Source: Streptomyces muensis (GTDB taxonomy: Bacteria; Actinomycetota; Actinomycetes; Streptomycetales; Streptomycetaceae). Taken from it: a stretch of 47,457 nt of DNA. The DNA lies in contig NZ_JAKEIP010000075.1 in the NCBI RefSeq assembly GCF_021474425.1, forward strand, positions 1 through 47,457, written 5' to 3'. The translations under genes were made by a program, and so were the position numbers. The notes under the pieces are model-generated. The model searched no databases, was not told where the DNA came from, and saw only the letters and a list, made by a program, of their open reading frames with translations. Shown here one piece after another: positions 32,528-39,303 of this stretch (positions are counted from its first letter, which is position 1; the number at the start of each line of letters is the position of its first letter).

Positions 32528-33192
32528 GCCCGGCCCGCCTTCTGCCCGGCGGCCCGGTGAGCGGCCTCGTCCACGGCCTTCACCGCGTCGCGGGCAGTGG
32601 CCAGGAGGCGTTCGGCTCGGCCCAGGACGGCGGCGTCCACAGGGTGTGGATCACCGCCGGAGTTGAGACGGCGCGCTATCTGGTTGGCGTTGGTGCCGAT
32701 CCGGGCGATCTCGGTGCGCAGGGCAGCGAATTCGTCGATGGCGTCGTCGTAGACGGTGCGCTGGTCGGGCAGGTGCGTCTCGCCGTTGACGAAGGCCATG
32801 ACGACCGCGCCGACCAGGTGGGCGCCGGCGATGCCCATCGCCTTGGCCCTGGCCACGATCGCGGCCTTCTCGGCGTCGCTGTAACGGGCATCGACACGGG
32901 CCTCGCGACGGCCGTCGTCACAGCGTTCACGGCGGCGCAGGACACGATAGAGCGCGGCTTCGTCGGCAGCGCGTACGACAGGTGTCTGCTGCTCGGCAGC
33001 GACGCTTTCGCCCGCCCCCGACTCCTGCTCCGGCGCGCCCTCGCGCCGGAGCTGCTCCTCCGCGACCCCCGGCGCGGAGGAGTCCGCGTTGGACCGGCCG
33101 ATGGACGGTCCAACGCCCTTGCTTGCTGCGCTGTTCAGGCCGGTGGTCATCTCCTGCTGAGACGTGGCGAGTTCGCGGTGTGGATCGTGCAT
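32524..33192 (-). CDS. MobC-like plasmid mobilisation relaxosome protein
   Basis: 222 residues, ATG start. The first ~90 residues are low-complexity and charged. The rest has the MobC pattern: ARVDARYSDAEKAAIVARAKAMGIAGAHLVGAVVMAF and YDDAIDEFAALRTEIARIGTNANQIARRLNSGG, the last segment being the conserved IG-N-NQIAR-LN-G motif. MobC proteins bind oriT and assist the relaxase. The stop overlaps the relaxase start by 4 bp. An oriT is expected near this gene; the 33193-33315 gap with a hairpin is a candidate. Confidence 0.88.
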   Translation of the reverse strand: MHDPHRELATSQQEMTTGLNSAASKGVGPSIGRSNADSSAPGVAEEQLRREGAPEQESGAGESVAAEQQTPVVRAADEAALYRVLRRRERCDDGRREARVDARYSDAEKAAIVARAKAMGIAGAHLVGAVVMAFVNGETHLPDQRTVYDDAIDEFAALRTEIARIGTNANQIARRLNSGGDPHPVDAAVLGRAERLLATARDAVKAVDEAAHRAAGQKAGRA

Positions 33193-33244
33193 GGGACGGT
33201 TCTCCGTGGGGTGCTGTTGTCGGGTGCTTCGCTTTGCGCGGCCT

Positions 33245-33275
33245 CGTGCCCCCGCGCTTGTCTGCGCGGGGCACG
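33245..33275. terminator. hairpin between the DUF2637 and MobC-like genes
   Basis: A stem of about 12 bp with one bulged C: left arm CGTGCCCCCGCGC (33245-33257), right arm GCGCGGGGCACG (33264-33275). It could be a terminator or part of an oriT. Confidence 0.5.
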
Positions 33276-33315
33276 GGTGAGCCGGAAGGGCGGGGCGAAG
33301 GTGCGTTTGCGGGGG

Positions 33316-34299
33316 TCAGGCGGTGCCGGCGGGGGCGGTGTCGAGTTCCCTCTGCCGCTGGTAGGCGGCTTCGTCGAGCCCGTCGAGAGGTTCGGCCTCG
33401 AAGTCGTCGTACGCGGTGGGCTCGGCCTGGCTGGTGCGCTCGGCCTGCAGCTGGTCGCGCAGAGCACGGGCGCGTTTCTGGCCGATCCGTAGTTCGCCGC
33501 GCAGACGCTCGGCGGTCAGCCGGTCGTCGCTCCACTCGGCGGTCAGGAGTCGAGCTTCGTCGAGGATTTCGGCGTCGGTGCGGGTGCGGTCGGCGTTCGA
33601 CTTGGCGGTGGCGCGGACCCGACCGGTCGCCCGACGCGGGGCGGCTCCGGTCGACTCCACGGCGGCGGCCGACCGGGGCGGTCGGGTGGCGGGGGCCGAC
33701 TCGTCGGCCTGGGTCGGCCTCGTCACGGGCGCCTTGGCGACCTTCACGGGGGCCGACTCGGTCAGCTGCTCGGAGGCCGATTCGGCCTGGTCAGACGTCG
33801 ACCGTGTGGCCTGCTCGTCGGCTTGCCGACTCTCCGACTGGGCAAAGGCTGCTTCGGCCGAGTCAGCCGACTCGGGGGTGTGGTGCAGCACCTTCGCCAC
33901 GAGGTCCGACCCGAAGTAGATCGACCCGACCGGGAGCGAGGTCGCCAGCAGCACAAGGGCCCAGTTCGCAGGGTCCCAGTCGGCCAGTCGGCCCCACTGG
34001 ACCGACTCGGTGTGCAGGGCCGGGATGAGGCCGTGTACGTAGTTCAGCAGGAGGCTGGCGATCGTGTAGGTCGCCAGGACCCGCAGCGCGAACTTACGGT
34101 CGTTACCGGTCAGCACGAGCGTGGCGACCAGCGCGAGGGCCATCAGCCCGTCGATGACGATCGGGTAGAGCAGGGCGGCGGTGGGGTCGGCGCCGATGGC
34201 GCGGGCCACGTCGGACAGCGCGTTCCACGAGACCCGGAAGGCCATGAGGACGACGGCCACCAGGCCGATGACGAGGGTGATGCGTCCATTGCGGTTCAC
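33316..34299 (-). CDS. DUF2637 membrane protein (transfer/spread-associated)
   Basis: 327 residues. The N-terminal ~130 residues hold about four membrane helices: ITLVIGLVAVVLMAFRVSWNALSDVARAIGADPTAALLYPIVIDGLMALALVATLVLTG, and ANWALVLLATSLPVGSIYFGSDLVAKVLHH. The central ~120 residues are Ser/Ala/Glu-rich, low-complexity and probably disordered. The C-terminal ~75 residues have a helix-turn-helix-like ILDEARLLTAEWSDDRLTAERLRGELRIGQKRARALRDQL. DUF2637 proteins lie next to relaxase and transfer genes of actinobacterial plasmids and elements, where they are linked to plasmid spread. It is upstream of mobC. Confidence 0.85.
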   Translation of the reverse strand: MNRNGRITLVIGLVAVVLMAFRVSWNALSDVARAIGADPTAALLYPIVIDGLMALALVATLVLTGNDRKFALRVLATYTIASLLLNYVHGLIPALHTESVQWGRLADWDPANWALVLLATSLPVGSIYFGSDLVAKVLHHTPESADSAEAAFAQSESRQADEQATRSTSDQAESASEQLTESAPVKVAKAPVTRPTQADESAPATRPPRSAAAVESTGAAPRRATGRVRATAKSNADRTRTDAEILDEARLLTAEWSDDRLTAERLRGELRIGQKRARALRDQLQAERTSQAEPTAYDDFEAEPLDGLDEAAYQRQRELDTAPAGTA

Positions 34300-34636
34300 G
34301 CGGCGACCTCCAGCGGGTGCGAGTGCTCGGCGGCCGGGGCGAGCGGGAGCAGAGTGATGCCGGCGCGGATGCCGAGGCTGCCGCGTATGGCTGCCGGGGC
34401 GCGGGGCAGGGGAGGGAGTGAGCGGCGTTCACGGAGGGGGCGTTCACGCGGGCCCCCTTCTAAAGGGGGCCCCGCGCGTGATCGCCTGGGCACGTGTACG
34501 ACGTGGACGCTCGCGTGATCGCTCTACCTGCGGTTTCGCGGCGAGCGTGAGCGCTGTGAACGGTTCACGGCGGGGTGCTCGCGTGAGGGCCGCGTGTACG
34601 GTCGCGTGATCGCTCCGCGTTGGCCGGTGGCGGGGC
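34300..34636. other. non-coding stretch between DUF2637 and DnaB-like genes
   Basis: About 340 bp with no supported gene. It contains the hairpin at 34447-34476 and several repeated GTGATCGC/GCGTGATCG words (for example 34477, 34515, 34613), which could be binding sites or part of a replication origin. Confidence 0.4.
34447..34476. terminator. strong GC hairpin
   Basis: CGCGGGCCCCCTT and AAGGGGGCCCCGCG pair with one bulged base around a CTA loop. It lies downstream of the DnaB-like gene (minus strand) and upstream of DUF2637; terminator-like. Confidence 0.6.
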
Positions 34637-36157
34637 TCAGCCGACGGCGGTGAGGTGGCGGGAGGAGGCGTAATAGCGGGTCTGCTGCCCGCCTCCGGCT
34701 CCTCCGGCGACGCCGTCGGCCCTGGTGGCCAGGCCGCTGTCGACCAGGCGAGCCAGGTGGCGCCGTGCCTTTTCGACGTCGGCCCGTTCGGGGTCACCTC
34801 CACCGATGAGGACGGTCGCCAGGTCGCGGGCGGTCATGCCGCCTGGAGCGTTGCGCAGCAGCACTGCGGGATCCTTGGTCGGGTCGACCGTGGTGGTGCC
34901 GCGCACATGGTCGTGGGTGACGTCCAGCGGGCCGACCTCACCGGTGGGGGTCTTGAGGTGGTGCAGGGTGACTGCAGGGTCGCCTGCTCGGCCGGTGACG
35001 AAGAGGACGCTGCCCGCGCCGGCGGTGATCCAGGTGGAGCCGTAGACCTGGTCCAGGCTGGGGCGCTGGCCGCGCGGGGCGTCGGCGGTGGCCTTGCGCT
35101 GGTGGTGCAGCTCCATGATCTCCACGCCGCCTCGCAGAGCGCGCATGCGGGCGTTGTGGAAGGCGACCGCGAGGCTGTCGTCGACCATAGTGCTCACCGC
35201 GTCCTTGAGGCTGTCGATCACGATGGTGTCGGCCTGGTGGGCGGCGGCGAGGTCGGCGAGGAGGTCGGGCTCCTTGTCGAGCGTGGCGGGCAGTGGCCCT
35301 TCCCAGACGACGAGCCGCTCACGCAGGATCGCCTCGTCGGTGTCGAAGACGCGGCGGGCCATGGCCTTGGCGATCTGCTTGGGCCGGTCCATGGCCAGAT
35401 AGAGCACCCGCCTGCTGGCGGCGACCGGCATCTCCAGGACGGTCTCCTGCAGGCCGAGGCGGGCGAAGATCACCTGGTGGGCCAGGGTGGTCTTGCCGAC
35501 ACCGGGTGCACCCACAATCATCAGGCTCTCACCCGGCGCCCAGACGGTCTTGTCCCGGGTGCCCCACAGGGGCTCGGCGTCCGCGCCGGTCTCCTTGACG
35601 AAGGACCACCCGTCGGTGGCGAAGCGGTTCAGACGTCCCTGGCCCGAGGCGAGGGCCTGCTCGCGCTCGGCCCGCATCTCCGCCTCGACCTCACTGCGTA
35701 TCGCCTCGGGGTCGGCACCCGGCTCCTGGGCACGCTGGACGGTGCGTACCGCGGAGGCGAGCAGGCGGCGGAGGTTGGCCTTCTCACGGATGATCTCCGC
35801 GTGGTGCTCCGCGCTACCGGTGCCGTAGTGCACGTCGGCGAGCTGGTGCAGGTAGGGACGGCCACCGACACGCTCCAAGTCGCCTTGCTGCTGGAGCAGC
35901 TCGGTGAGGACGATCGGGTCGGTCGGCCTGTCCTCGCGGTGCTGGGCGAGGAGCGCGCGCCAGATCGTCTCGTGCGCGGGCCGGTAGAAGGCGTCCTCGC
36001 CCAGGATGGGCCGGACCACGTCGATGATGTCGGCTTTGTGCATGCAGGCGCCGAGGACCGCGCGCTCGGCGTCCACATTGAAGGGAGGCTCCATCGGCGC
36101 GGGGGCCTCGTCGAAGCGGGATGGCATCTGGGACGGCAGGGTCGTACCCTGAGGCAT
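34637..36157 (-). CDS. DnaB-like replicative helicase/RepA-type ATPase
   Basis: I chose ATG 36155-36157 (MPQGTTLPSQ), with GAGGAG 6 nt upstream. 506 residues. The N-terminal part is the DnaB-N domain (PFNVDAERAVLGACMHKADIIDVVRPILGEDAFYRPAHETIWRALLAQ; VGGRPYLHQLAD). The C-terminal ATPase is of the AAA_25/RepA type, not full DnaB-C: Walker A IVGAPGVGKTTLAHQV; Walker B TIVIDSLKDAVSTM; then MELHHQRK and VYGSTWITAGAGSVLFVTG. A winged-helix segment follows (ARDLATVLIGGGDPERADVEKARRHLARLVDSG). It probably drives replication of the excised element. The 21-bp operator lies in its upstream region. Confidence 0.88.
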   Translation of the reverse strand: MPQGTTLPSQMPSRFDEAPAPMEPPFNVDAERAVLGACMHKADIIDVVRPILGEDAFYRPAHETIWRALLAQHREDRPTDPIVLTELLQQQGDLERVGGRPYLHQLADVHYGTGSAEHHAEIIREKANLRRLLASAVRTVQRAQEPGADPEAIRSEVEAEMRAEREQALASGQGRLNRFATDGWSFVKETGADAEPLWGTRDKTVWAPGESLMIVGAPGVGKTTLAHQVIFARLGLQETVLEMPVAASRRVLYLAMDRPKQIAKAMARRVFDTDEAILRERLVVWEGPLPATLDKEPDLLADLAAAHQADTIVIDSLKDAVSTMVDDSLAVAFHNARMRALRGGVEIMELHHQRKATADAPRGQRPSLDQVYGSTWITAGAGSVLFVTGRAGDPAVTLHHLKTPTGEVGPLDVTHDHVRGTTTVDPTKDPAVLLRNAPGGMTARDLATVLIGGGDPERADVEKARRHLARLVDSGLATRADGVAGGAGGGQQTRYYASSRHLTAVG

Positions 36158-36216
36158 AGAGCTCCTCACCCGGCAGGCCACTATGGGGCGGCAACCCCGG
36201 CCGGTGCCGGTTTCGA

Positions 36217-36237
36217 TCGTTCAGGGATGGATGGTTG
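36217..36237 (-). promoter_or_regulatory. operator copy 1, upstream of the DnaB-like gene
   Basis: A 21-bp sequence whose minus-strand core is CAACCATCCATCCCTGAAC. It is repeated exactly, in the opposite genomic orientation, at 37057-37077, so each copy has the same orientation relative to the gene it precedes. The XRE gene lies between the copies. Confidence 0.75.
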
Positions 36238-36322
36238 TGCGGTGGAGCCTCTACCTCGGCCCCGGTGTTCGTCGCACCGGGGCCGCTTGCGTGTGCGGGT
36301 CCGTCCACCGCTGTACGGCGGA

Positions 36323-36334
36323 CTATGATCATAG
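36323..36334. promoter_or_regulatory. 12-bp palindrome upstream of the XRE gene
   Basis: CTATGATCATAG is a perfect palindrome in an AT-rich stretch (about 36320-36390) 105 bp ahead of the XRE start. Likely part of its promoter or an operator. Confidence 0.5.
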
Positions 36335-36438
36335 CCCAGGTTTTCGGAAGCGCAACGCCTTGCATTTCACTCCGCAATGATGTTTAGTTGTGGACGCTCG
36401 CCCCAGTGGGCCCGGTCGTCGCGTGAAGGGAGGTGCGA

Positions 36439-36978
36439 ATGAGTGGTGAGGAAGGTGCGGAGCGCGCCGGCCCGGGTCGTCCGATGCCGGAGGATCACGC
36501 CGCCGCACGCATCAAGCTGGAGCGCGAGGTCCGCGGTTGGAGCACCGTGAAGCTCGCCGAGGAGATGGCCGCTGCCGGCCATCCGATCAACCAGTCGGCG
36601 ATCTGGCGCATCGAGAGCGGCAAACCCCGTCGCAGGGTCAACCTCGACGAGGCGCTCGGCTTCTGCAAGGTCTTCGACATCACCATGCAGGACCTGACCG
36701 GACCGCCAGGAGAGCTGGCCACGCCCCGCATCCGCCAGCTCGCCCACAAGTACGTCCAGATGACGCTGGAATACCGCCAACTGCGAGCGGCGATCGACCG
36801 GAACCAGATGCACCTGCACGAGATCCAGATGGAACTCGACGCCTACGGGGACAAGGGGCCCGAGCAGAGAGGACAGGTCGACGAACTCCTCCGGCTCGAA
36901 GAACGAGCCGCGATGAGAAGCCTGCACCCTTCCCAGGCACACCGGCGAAACCAGGGGCAGCCACCCGCCGACGAGTAG
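36439..36978 (+). CDS. XRE-family regulator of the replication/integration genes
   Basis: 179 residues from ATG 36439 with GGGAGG 6 nt upstream. The helix-turn-helix (residues ~20-75) reads ARIKLEREVRGWSTVKLAEEMAAAGHPINQSAIWRIESGKPRRRVNLDEALGFCKVFDITMQDL. A coiled-coil-like C-terminal half follows (RIRQLAHKYVQMTLEYRQLRAAIDRNQMHLHEIQMELDAYG). It resembles XRE regulators of Streptomyces integrative elements. It lies between divergent rep and xis-int operons, each preceded by one copy of an identical 21-bp site, so it is the natural candidate to bind there. Confidence 0.88.
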   Translation: MSGEEGAERAGPGRPMPEDHAAARIKLEREVRGWSTVKLAEEMAAAGHPINQSAIWRIESGKPRRRVNLDEALGFCKVFDITMQDLTGPPGELATPRIRQLAHKYVQMTLEYRQLRAAIDRNQMHLHEIQMELDAYGDKGPEQRGQVDELLRLEERAAMRSLHPSQAHRRNQGQPPADE

Positions 36979-37056
36979 CCGGCCGTTGCCCCACCCACGG
37001 CGCTACGAACGCCAAGAAACCCCTAAGCGCGGCGACCCCCGTCGCCGACGATCACC

Positions 37057-37077
37057 CAACCATCCATCCCTGAACGA
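37057..37077 (+). promoter_or_regulatory. operator copy 2, upstream of xis-int
   Basis: Same 21-bp site as at 36217-36237, read on the plus strand as CAACCATCCATCCCTGAAC plus two bases. It lies 67 bp ahead of the excisionase TTG start. Confidence 0.75.
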
Positions 37078-37143
37078 CACCACCGGCCAGGCCGACGGGA
37101 GTTGCCGCTCCCGCGACGCCGCAATGCCGGGGGAGGAGACACC

Positions 37144-37440
37144 TTGTCGCAGCCCGCCCTGCCCATATCCCAGATAGCCCGGCTCCTGGACGTCCCCGAA
37201 GACGCCCTGCGCACCCTGATGGCCGAGCGGCGAACCGCCGGCGACACAACCCTGGTCGCCCTCACCGTCGCCGAGGCCGCCCGCCGGATCGGCATCGGCC
37301 GCACCAAGCTGTACGAGTACATCTCCTCCGGGGAGATACGTTCCGTCAAGATCGGCAGCCTGCGCCGCATACCCGCCGAGGCGGTCGGTGAGTTCCTAGC
37401 CCGTCGCTTTCGGGCCTCGGACTTCGACGCCGCGGCCTGA
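37144..37440 (+). CDS. excisionase (helix-turn-helix)
   Basis: 98 residues from TTG 37144-37146, chosen because GGGGGAGGAG ends 6 nt upstream; the reading to 37102 lacks this. Residues ~35-95: TLVALTVAEAARRIGIGRTKLYEYISSGEIRSVKIGSLRRIPAEAVGEFLARRF, a standard MerR-like HTH_17 excisionase domain. The first 33 residues (ALPISQIARLLDVPEDALRTLMAERRTAG) look like a second, degenerate helix-turn-helix of the same type. It would promote excision together with the integrase 12 bp downstream. The pair is behind the 21-bp operator. Confidence 0.9.
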   Translation: MSQPALPISQIARLLDVPEDALRTLMAERRTAGDTTLVALTVAEAARRIGIGRTKLYEYISSGEIRSVKIGSLRRIPAEAVGEFLARRFRASDFDAAA

Positions 37441-37451
37441 GGCGGGCGCGC

Positions 37452-39233
37452 ATGGCAAAGCCCAAGAAGCCCAGCACGTCCCGCCAGCCCAACGGCGCCT
37501 CGTCCATCTACCTCGGCAAGGACGGACGCTGGCACGGTCGCGTCACCGTCGGCGTCAAGGACGACGGCACCCCTGACCGCCGCCACGTCAGCCGCAAGAC
37601 GCGTGCCGAGGTCACCAAGGTTGTGCGCGAGCTGGAGAAGCAGCGCGACTCCACCGGTGTTGCCAAGGCTGGCCAGACCTGGACGGTCCAAACTTGGCTG
37701 ACCCACTGGGTCGAGAACATCGCCGCGCCCAGCGTCGGCGAGAACACCATCGACGGCTACCGCGTGGCGGTCTACCACCACCTCATCCCCGGCCTGGGCG
37801 CACACCGCCTGGAGAAGCTGGAGCCGGAGCACCTGGAGCGCTTCTACCGCAAGATGCAGGCAAGCGGCAGCGCCGCCGGCACCGCCCACCAGGCGCACCG
37901 CACGATCCGCACCGCGCTCAACGAGGCCGTACGCCGCCGCCACCTCACCACCAACCCGGCCTCCATCGCCAAGGCCCCCAAGCTCGAAGAGGAGGAGGTC
38001 GAGCCGTACACGGTCGAGGAGGTCCAGCGCCTCCTCCTCGAAGCGGGCAAGCAGCGCAACACCGCCCGCTGGGTCATCGCACTCGCGCTCGGCCTGCGTC
38101 AAGGCGAGGTTCTTGGCCTGAAGTGGGAGGACGTCGACTTCGCGAACGGTGTGATCCTCGTACGCCGAGGACGCCTGCGGCCCCGATACAAGCACGGCTG
38201 CGGCGACAAGTGCGGACGGAGCAAGCCCGGCTACTGCCCGCAGAAGATCAACATCCGGCGCGAGACCAAAGACACCAAGACCCGCGCCGGCAAGCGCCCT
38301 ATCGGCATGCCCGAGGAGCTGCTCAAGTTGCTGCGGCGGCACAAGGAGGAACAGGAGCGAGAACGAGCGCTCGCCCGTGACCTGTGGGAGGAGAAGGGGT
38401 ACGTGTTCACCTCGCCGATCGGCGAGCCGCTCAACCCCAACACCGACTTCCACAAGTGGAAGGACCTGTTGAAGGCGGCGAACGTCCGTGACGGACGCCT
38501 CCACGACGCCCGTCACACCGCGGCGACCGTGCTACTCCTCCTTGGTGTCCCAGACACGGTTGTTGACCGGATCATGGGCTGGGAGCCCGGCAAGTCCGCC
38601 CGGATGCGCAGCCGGTACCAGCACCTCACCAGTTCCGTTCTCCAGCAGACCGCCGCGAAGGTCGGCGCCCTGATCTGGGGCTCAACACCTCACCAATTCC
38701 CGTCGACACCTGGAGGTTCCGTACCTGGCTTGAGCCAGAGCCCCGAACCAGCGGAGCCGGTGGTGTACGTGGCCTGTCTCGGCGAACGGTATGTTCCGTT
38801 CCTCCACCACGAGCACGCCCAGGCCGTGGTCTCCCAGTGGGGCGCCGATCACCCCGGTAAGCCTGCGCACGTGGAGGAGTGGGACCGGCCACAGTGGGAG
38901 CACGAGGGCCCTGGTGGCGTGCGGGCTATCCGTGACCGGATTCCTGACCGCCGGCTCGTTCATCATGCCCACGCCGTGTTTCTGCCCGGTGGCGAACGTC
39001 TCAACATCGGCCGCGATGAGCAATGGTCCGTGCTGTCCTGGGAGTTCGAGACCGAGCTGTACACGGACCTGCCGGTCCGGTGGCACACCACACGGCGCCC
39101 AGGCCAGGAAGTAGAGGCTCAGGTTCGTGGTACGGACAAGGGTGCCGTTTATACGGCCTATGCCGAGGCGTGCGCACAGGCTGTGGATCGGTCGAGGAAC
39201 CCTGCCAGATACGGCGATGCGGTAGGTCGCTAA
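37452..39233 (+). CDS. tyrosine integrase with a 175-residue C-terminal extension
   Basis: 593 residues. An AP2-like arm-binding N-terminus (GASSIYLGKDGRWHGRVTVGVKDDG), a SAM-like core-binding domain (TVQTWLTHWVENIA...TIRTALNEAVRRRHL), and a catalytic domain: Arg215 (ALGLRQGEVLGL), HDARH 351-355 with Arg354, a Trp-containing GWEPG (377), Tyr389 (SRYQHL). Cys250, 254 and 262 form a possible zinc site in a loop insertion (HGCGDKCGRSKPGYC). Ordinary integrases end near residue 415; this one continues with about 175 residues (VVYVACLGERYVPFLHHEHAQAVVSQWG...) of unknown type. It presumably catalyses integration at tRNA-Ser. Unusually, the gene is 6.8 kb from the att site. Confidence 0.92.
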   Translation: MAKPKKPSTSRQPNGASSIYLGKDGRWHGRVTVGVKDDGTPDRRHVSRKTRAEVTKVVRELEKQRDSTGVAKAGQTWTVQTWLTHWVENIAAPSVGENTIDGYRVAVYHHLIPGLGAHRLEKLEPEHLERFYRKMQASGSAAGTAHQAHRTIRTALNEAVRRRHLTTNPASIAKAPKLEEEEVEPYTVEEVQRLLLEAGKQRNTARWVIALALGLRQGEVLGLKWEDVDFANGVILVRRGRLRPRYKHGCGDKCGRSKPGYCPQKINIRRETKDTKTRAGKRPIGMPEELLKLLRRHKEEQERERALARDLWEEKGYVFTSPIGEPLNPNTDFHKWKDLLKAANVRDGRLHDARHTAATVLLLLGVPDTVVDRIMGWEPGKSARMRSRYQHLTSSVLQQTAAKVGALIWGSTPHQFPSTPGGSVPGLSQSPEPAEPVVYVACLGERYVPFLHHEHAQAVVSQWGADHPGKPAHVEEWDRPQWEHEGPGGVRAIRDRIPDRRLVHHAHAVFLPGGERLNIGRDEQWSVLSWEFETELYTDLPVRWHTTRRPGQEVEAQVRGTDKGAVYTAYAEACAQAVDRSRNPARYGDAVGR

Positions 39234-39237
39234 CTTT

Positions 39238-39281
39238 CGTCGCCGATCCGGCCGTGAGTTTGCACGGTCGGATCGGCGACG
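39238..39281. terminator. bidirectional terminator between integrase and kinase genes
   Basis: Arms of 19 bp (39238-39256; 39263-39281) with a single G-U pair and a 6-nt loop, starting 4 bp past the integrase stop. T-rich CCTCTTTCTTGTC follows on the plus strand. Confidence 0.9.
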
Positions 39282-39303
39282 CCTCTTTCTTGTCGGACTG
39301 CAA

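Noticed and set aside
34655..36328. 557-residue plus-strand ORF opposite the DnaB-like gene
   Set aside because: Antisense shadow; the minus strand has Walker motifs and a good ribosome site.
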